Of a stretch of 5,643 bases of DNA, positions 5,053 through 5,643 are shown piece by piece. The notes beneath the pieces were generated by a model that made no database searches, was not told the origin of the DNA, and saw only the letters and a list, made by a program, of their open reading frames with translations. Within the stretch, counting starts at the first letter, position 1. Each line of letters opens with the position of its first letter. The position numbers were made by a program, and so were the translations under genes. Origin of the DNA: Darwinibacter acetoxidans_A (GTDB taxonomy: Bacteria; Bacillota; Limnochordia; Darwinibacteriales; Darwinibacteriaceae); assembly GCA_041936745.1 (NCBI GenBank), contig JBHGWS010000105.1:1-5643 (forward strand), in the 5' to 3' direction.

Positions 5053-5643
5053 TGAATCTTGGCAGAGCCAAATTTTAGGGTATCTGATACCGCTCCTTTT
5101 GGCCTTGATCGCCGGTGCCGGTTTAATTATGTATTTGGGCGAAAACCCCCTTGAGGTTTATAAATTATTGGTTTGGGGAGCATTTGGCAGCCTCAATAAT
5201 CTAATCAGTACGCTGCGTTGGGCAACTCCTTTGATTTTGTCCGGTTTGGCCGTGTCTTTTGCTTATCGCGCCGGTTTGTTTAACATGGGCGTGGAAGGCC
5301 AAATCTTTATTGGCGCTTTTGTAGGAGCACTGGCAGGAATTTATCTTGAAGGGCTGGGCATTTTCCATATGCCCGTTGCTTTGGCACTTGCCGCAGTGGG
5401 CGGCGGCCTGTTTGCCCTGCTGCCCGCTTGGCTTAGGGTCTACGAAGGTGTGAATGAAATTGTAACTACTCTTATGCTGGACTACGTTGCATTATTTTTG
5501 ACGAACTACCTGCTTATCACTTACTTTCTGCCCGGCGGCAGCGCGGTTAGGGCAGTTGAGGTTGCTACTGCAAGGATTGCCAAAAGCGCGGAGATACCAC
5601 TTTTAGTGCCGCCTCATCCCTTAAACGCGGGTTTGTACCTGGC
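5018..5643 (+). CDS. ABC transporter permease, BPD_transp_2 family, nucleoside-importer type (NupP/YufP-like; 3' partial)
   Basis: The frame is open from ATG 5018 to the right edge: 208 full codons and no stop. It encodes the membrane channel subunit. A polar N-terminus is followed by a hydrophobic helix (about 19-40), then 'LRWATPLILSGLAVSFAYRA' (66-85), the family hallmark F88-N-M-G-V-E-G-Q95 leading into a helix (96-110), another helix (119-138), and the cytoplasmic coupling segment G144-V-N-E-I-V-T-T-L-M-L154 that contacts the ATPase. This matches the first permease of BMP-type nucleoside importers, usually about 350 residues, so roughly 60 percent is present. D155 stands where family members usually have Asn ('MLN'), a small difference noted from memory. 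The gene begins 35 bases inside the ATPase gene, implying coupled translation. A second, shorter permease normally follows and would be expected just past the window. Confidence 0.92.
   Translation, partial: MQMETPPLSTPDESWQSQILGYLIPLLLALIAGAGLIMYLGENPLEVYKLLVWGAFGSLNNLISTLRWATPLILSGLAVSFAYRAGLFNMGVEGQIFIGAFVGALAGIYLEGLGIFHMPVALALAAVGGGLFALLPAWLRVYEGVNEIVTTLMLDYVALFLTNYLLITYFLPGGSAVRAVEVATARIAKSAEIPLLVPPHPLNAGLYL

Noticed and set aside
5052..5078. An ATG directly overlapping the ATPase stop (TGATG arrangement), which looks like a coupled start
   Set aside because: It is out of frame with the permease and meets a TAG after eight codons; the permease frame starts at 5018 or 5024.
1..5643. CRISPR arrays, tRNA or rRNA genes, insertion sequences, att sites, riboswitch-like leaders
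   Set aside because: Nothing was seen: the window is almost fully coding, there are no regularly spaced repeats or transposase motifs, and the largest non-coding gap is 66 bases, occupied by the hairpin.

Overview
The window looks like part of one chromosomal operon from a Firmicutes-type (Bacillota) bacterium. This is suggested by the purine-rich, AGGTGG-like ribosome binding sites, GTG starts, tight GTGA gene overlaps and moderate GC content; the exact lineage cannot be read from the sequence. All six genes are on the + strand, and there is no gene-free stretch longer than 66 bases.

Layout: (1) the C-terminal UTRA (ligand-sensing) domain of a GntR/HutC-type repressor, cut by the left edge; (2) a secreted BMP/PnrA-family substrate-binding protein of a nucleoside-type ABC importer; (3) a perfect hairpin followed by a short T run, in the gap after the binding-protein gene; (4) an ADP-ribosylglycohydrolase (DraG/ARH/YegU-like) enzyme; (5) a PfkB-family (ribokinase-like) sugar or nucleoside kinase; (6) a double-domain ABC ATPase of the BMP-linked nucleoside/simple-sugar importer class; (7) the first 208 codons of its partner inner-membrane permease, cut by the right edge. 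The permease is open to the end of the window and has no stop.

Read together, this is an inducible uptake-and-catabolism unit. The binding protein captures a nucleoside-like compound outside the membrane, and the ATPase and permease (probably with a second permease past the right edge) bring it in. The DraG-fold enzyme probably cleaves an N- or O-ribosyl bond, the PfkB kinase phosphorylates the sugar or nucleoside, and the GntR regulator senses a ligand or intermediate. The family combination (GntR regulator, nucleoside transporter, ADP-ribosylglycohydrolase, PfkB kinase) matches the poorly characterised E. coli yegW-yegTUV locus, but with an ABC importer in place of the MFS transporter YegT. 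The binding protein lacks the SFN motif usual in purine-nucleoside BMP proteins, so the substrate may not be an ordinary purine nucleoside. The substrate is the main unknown.
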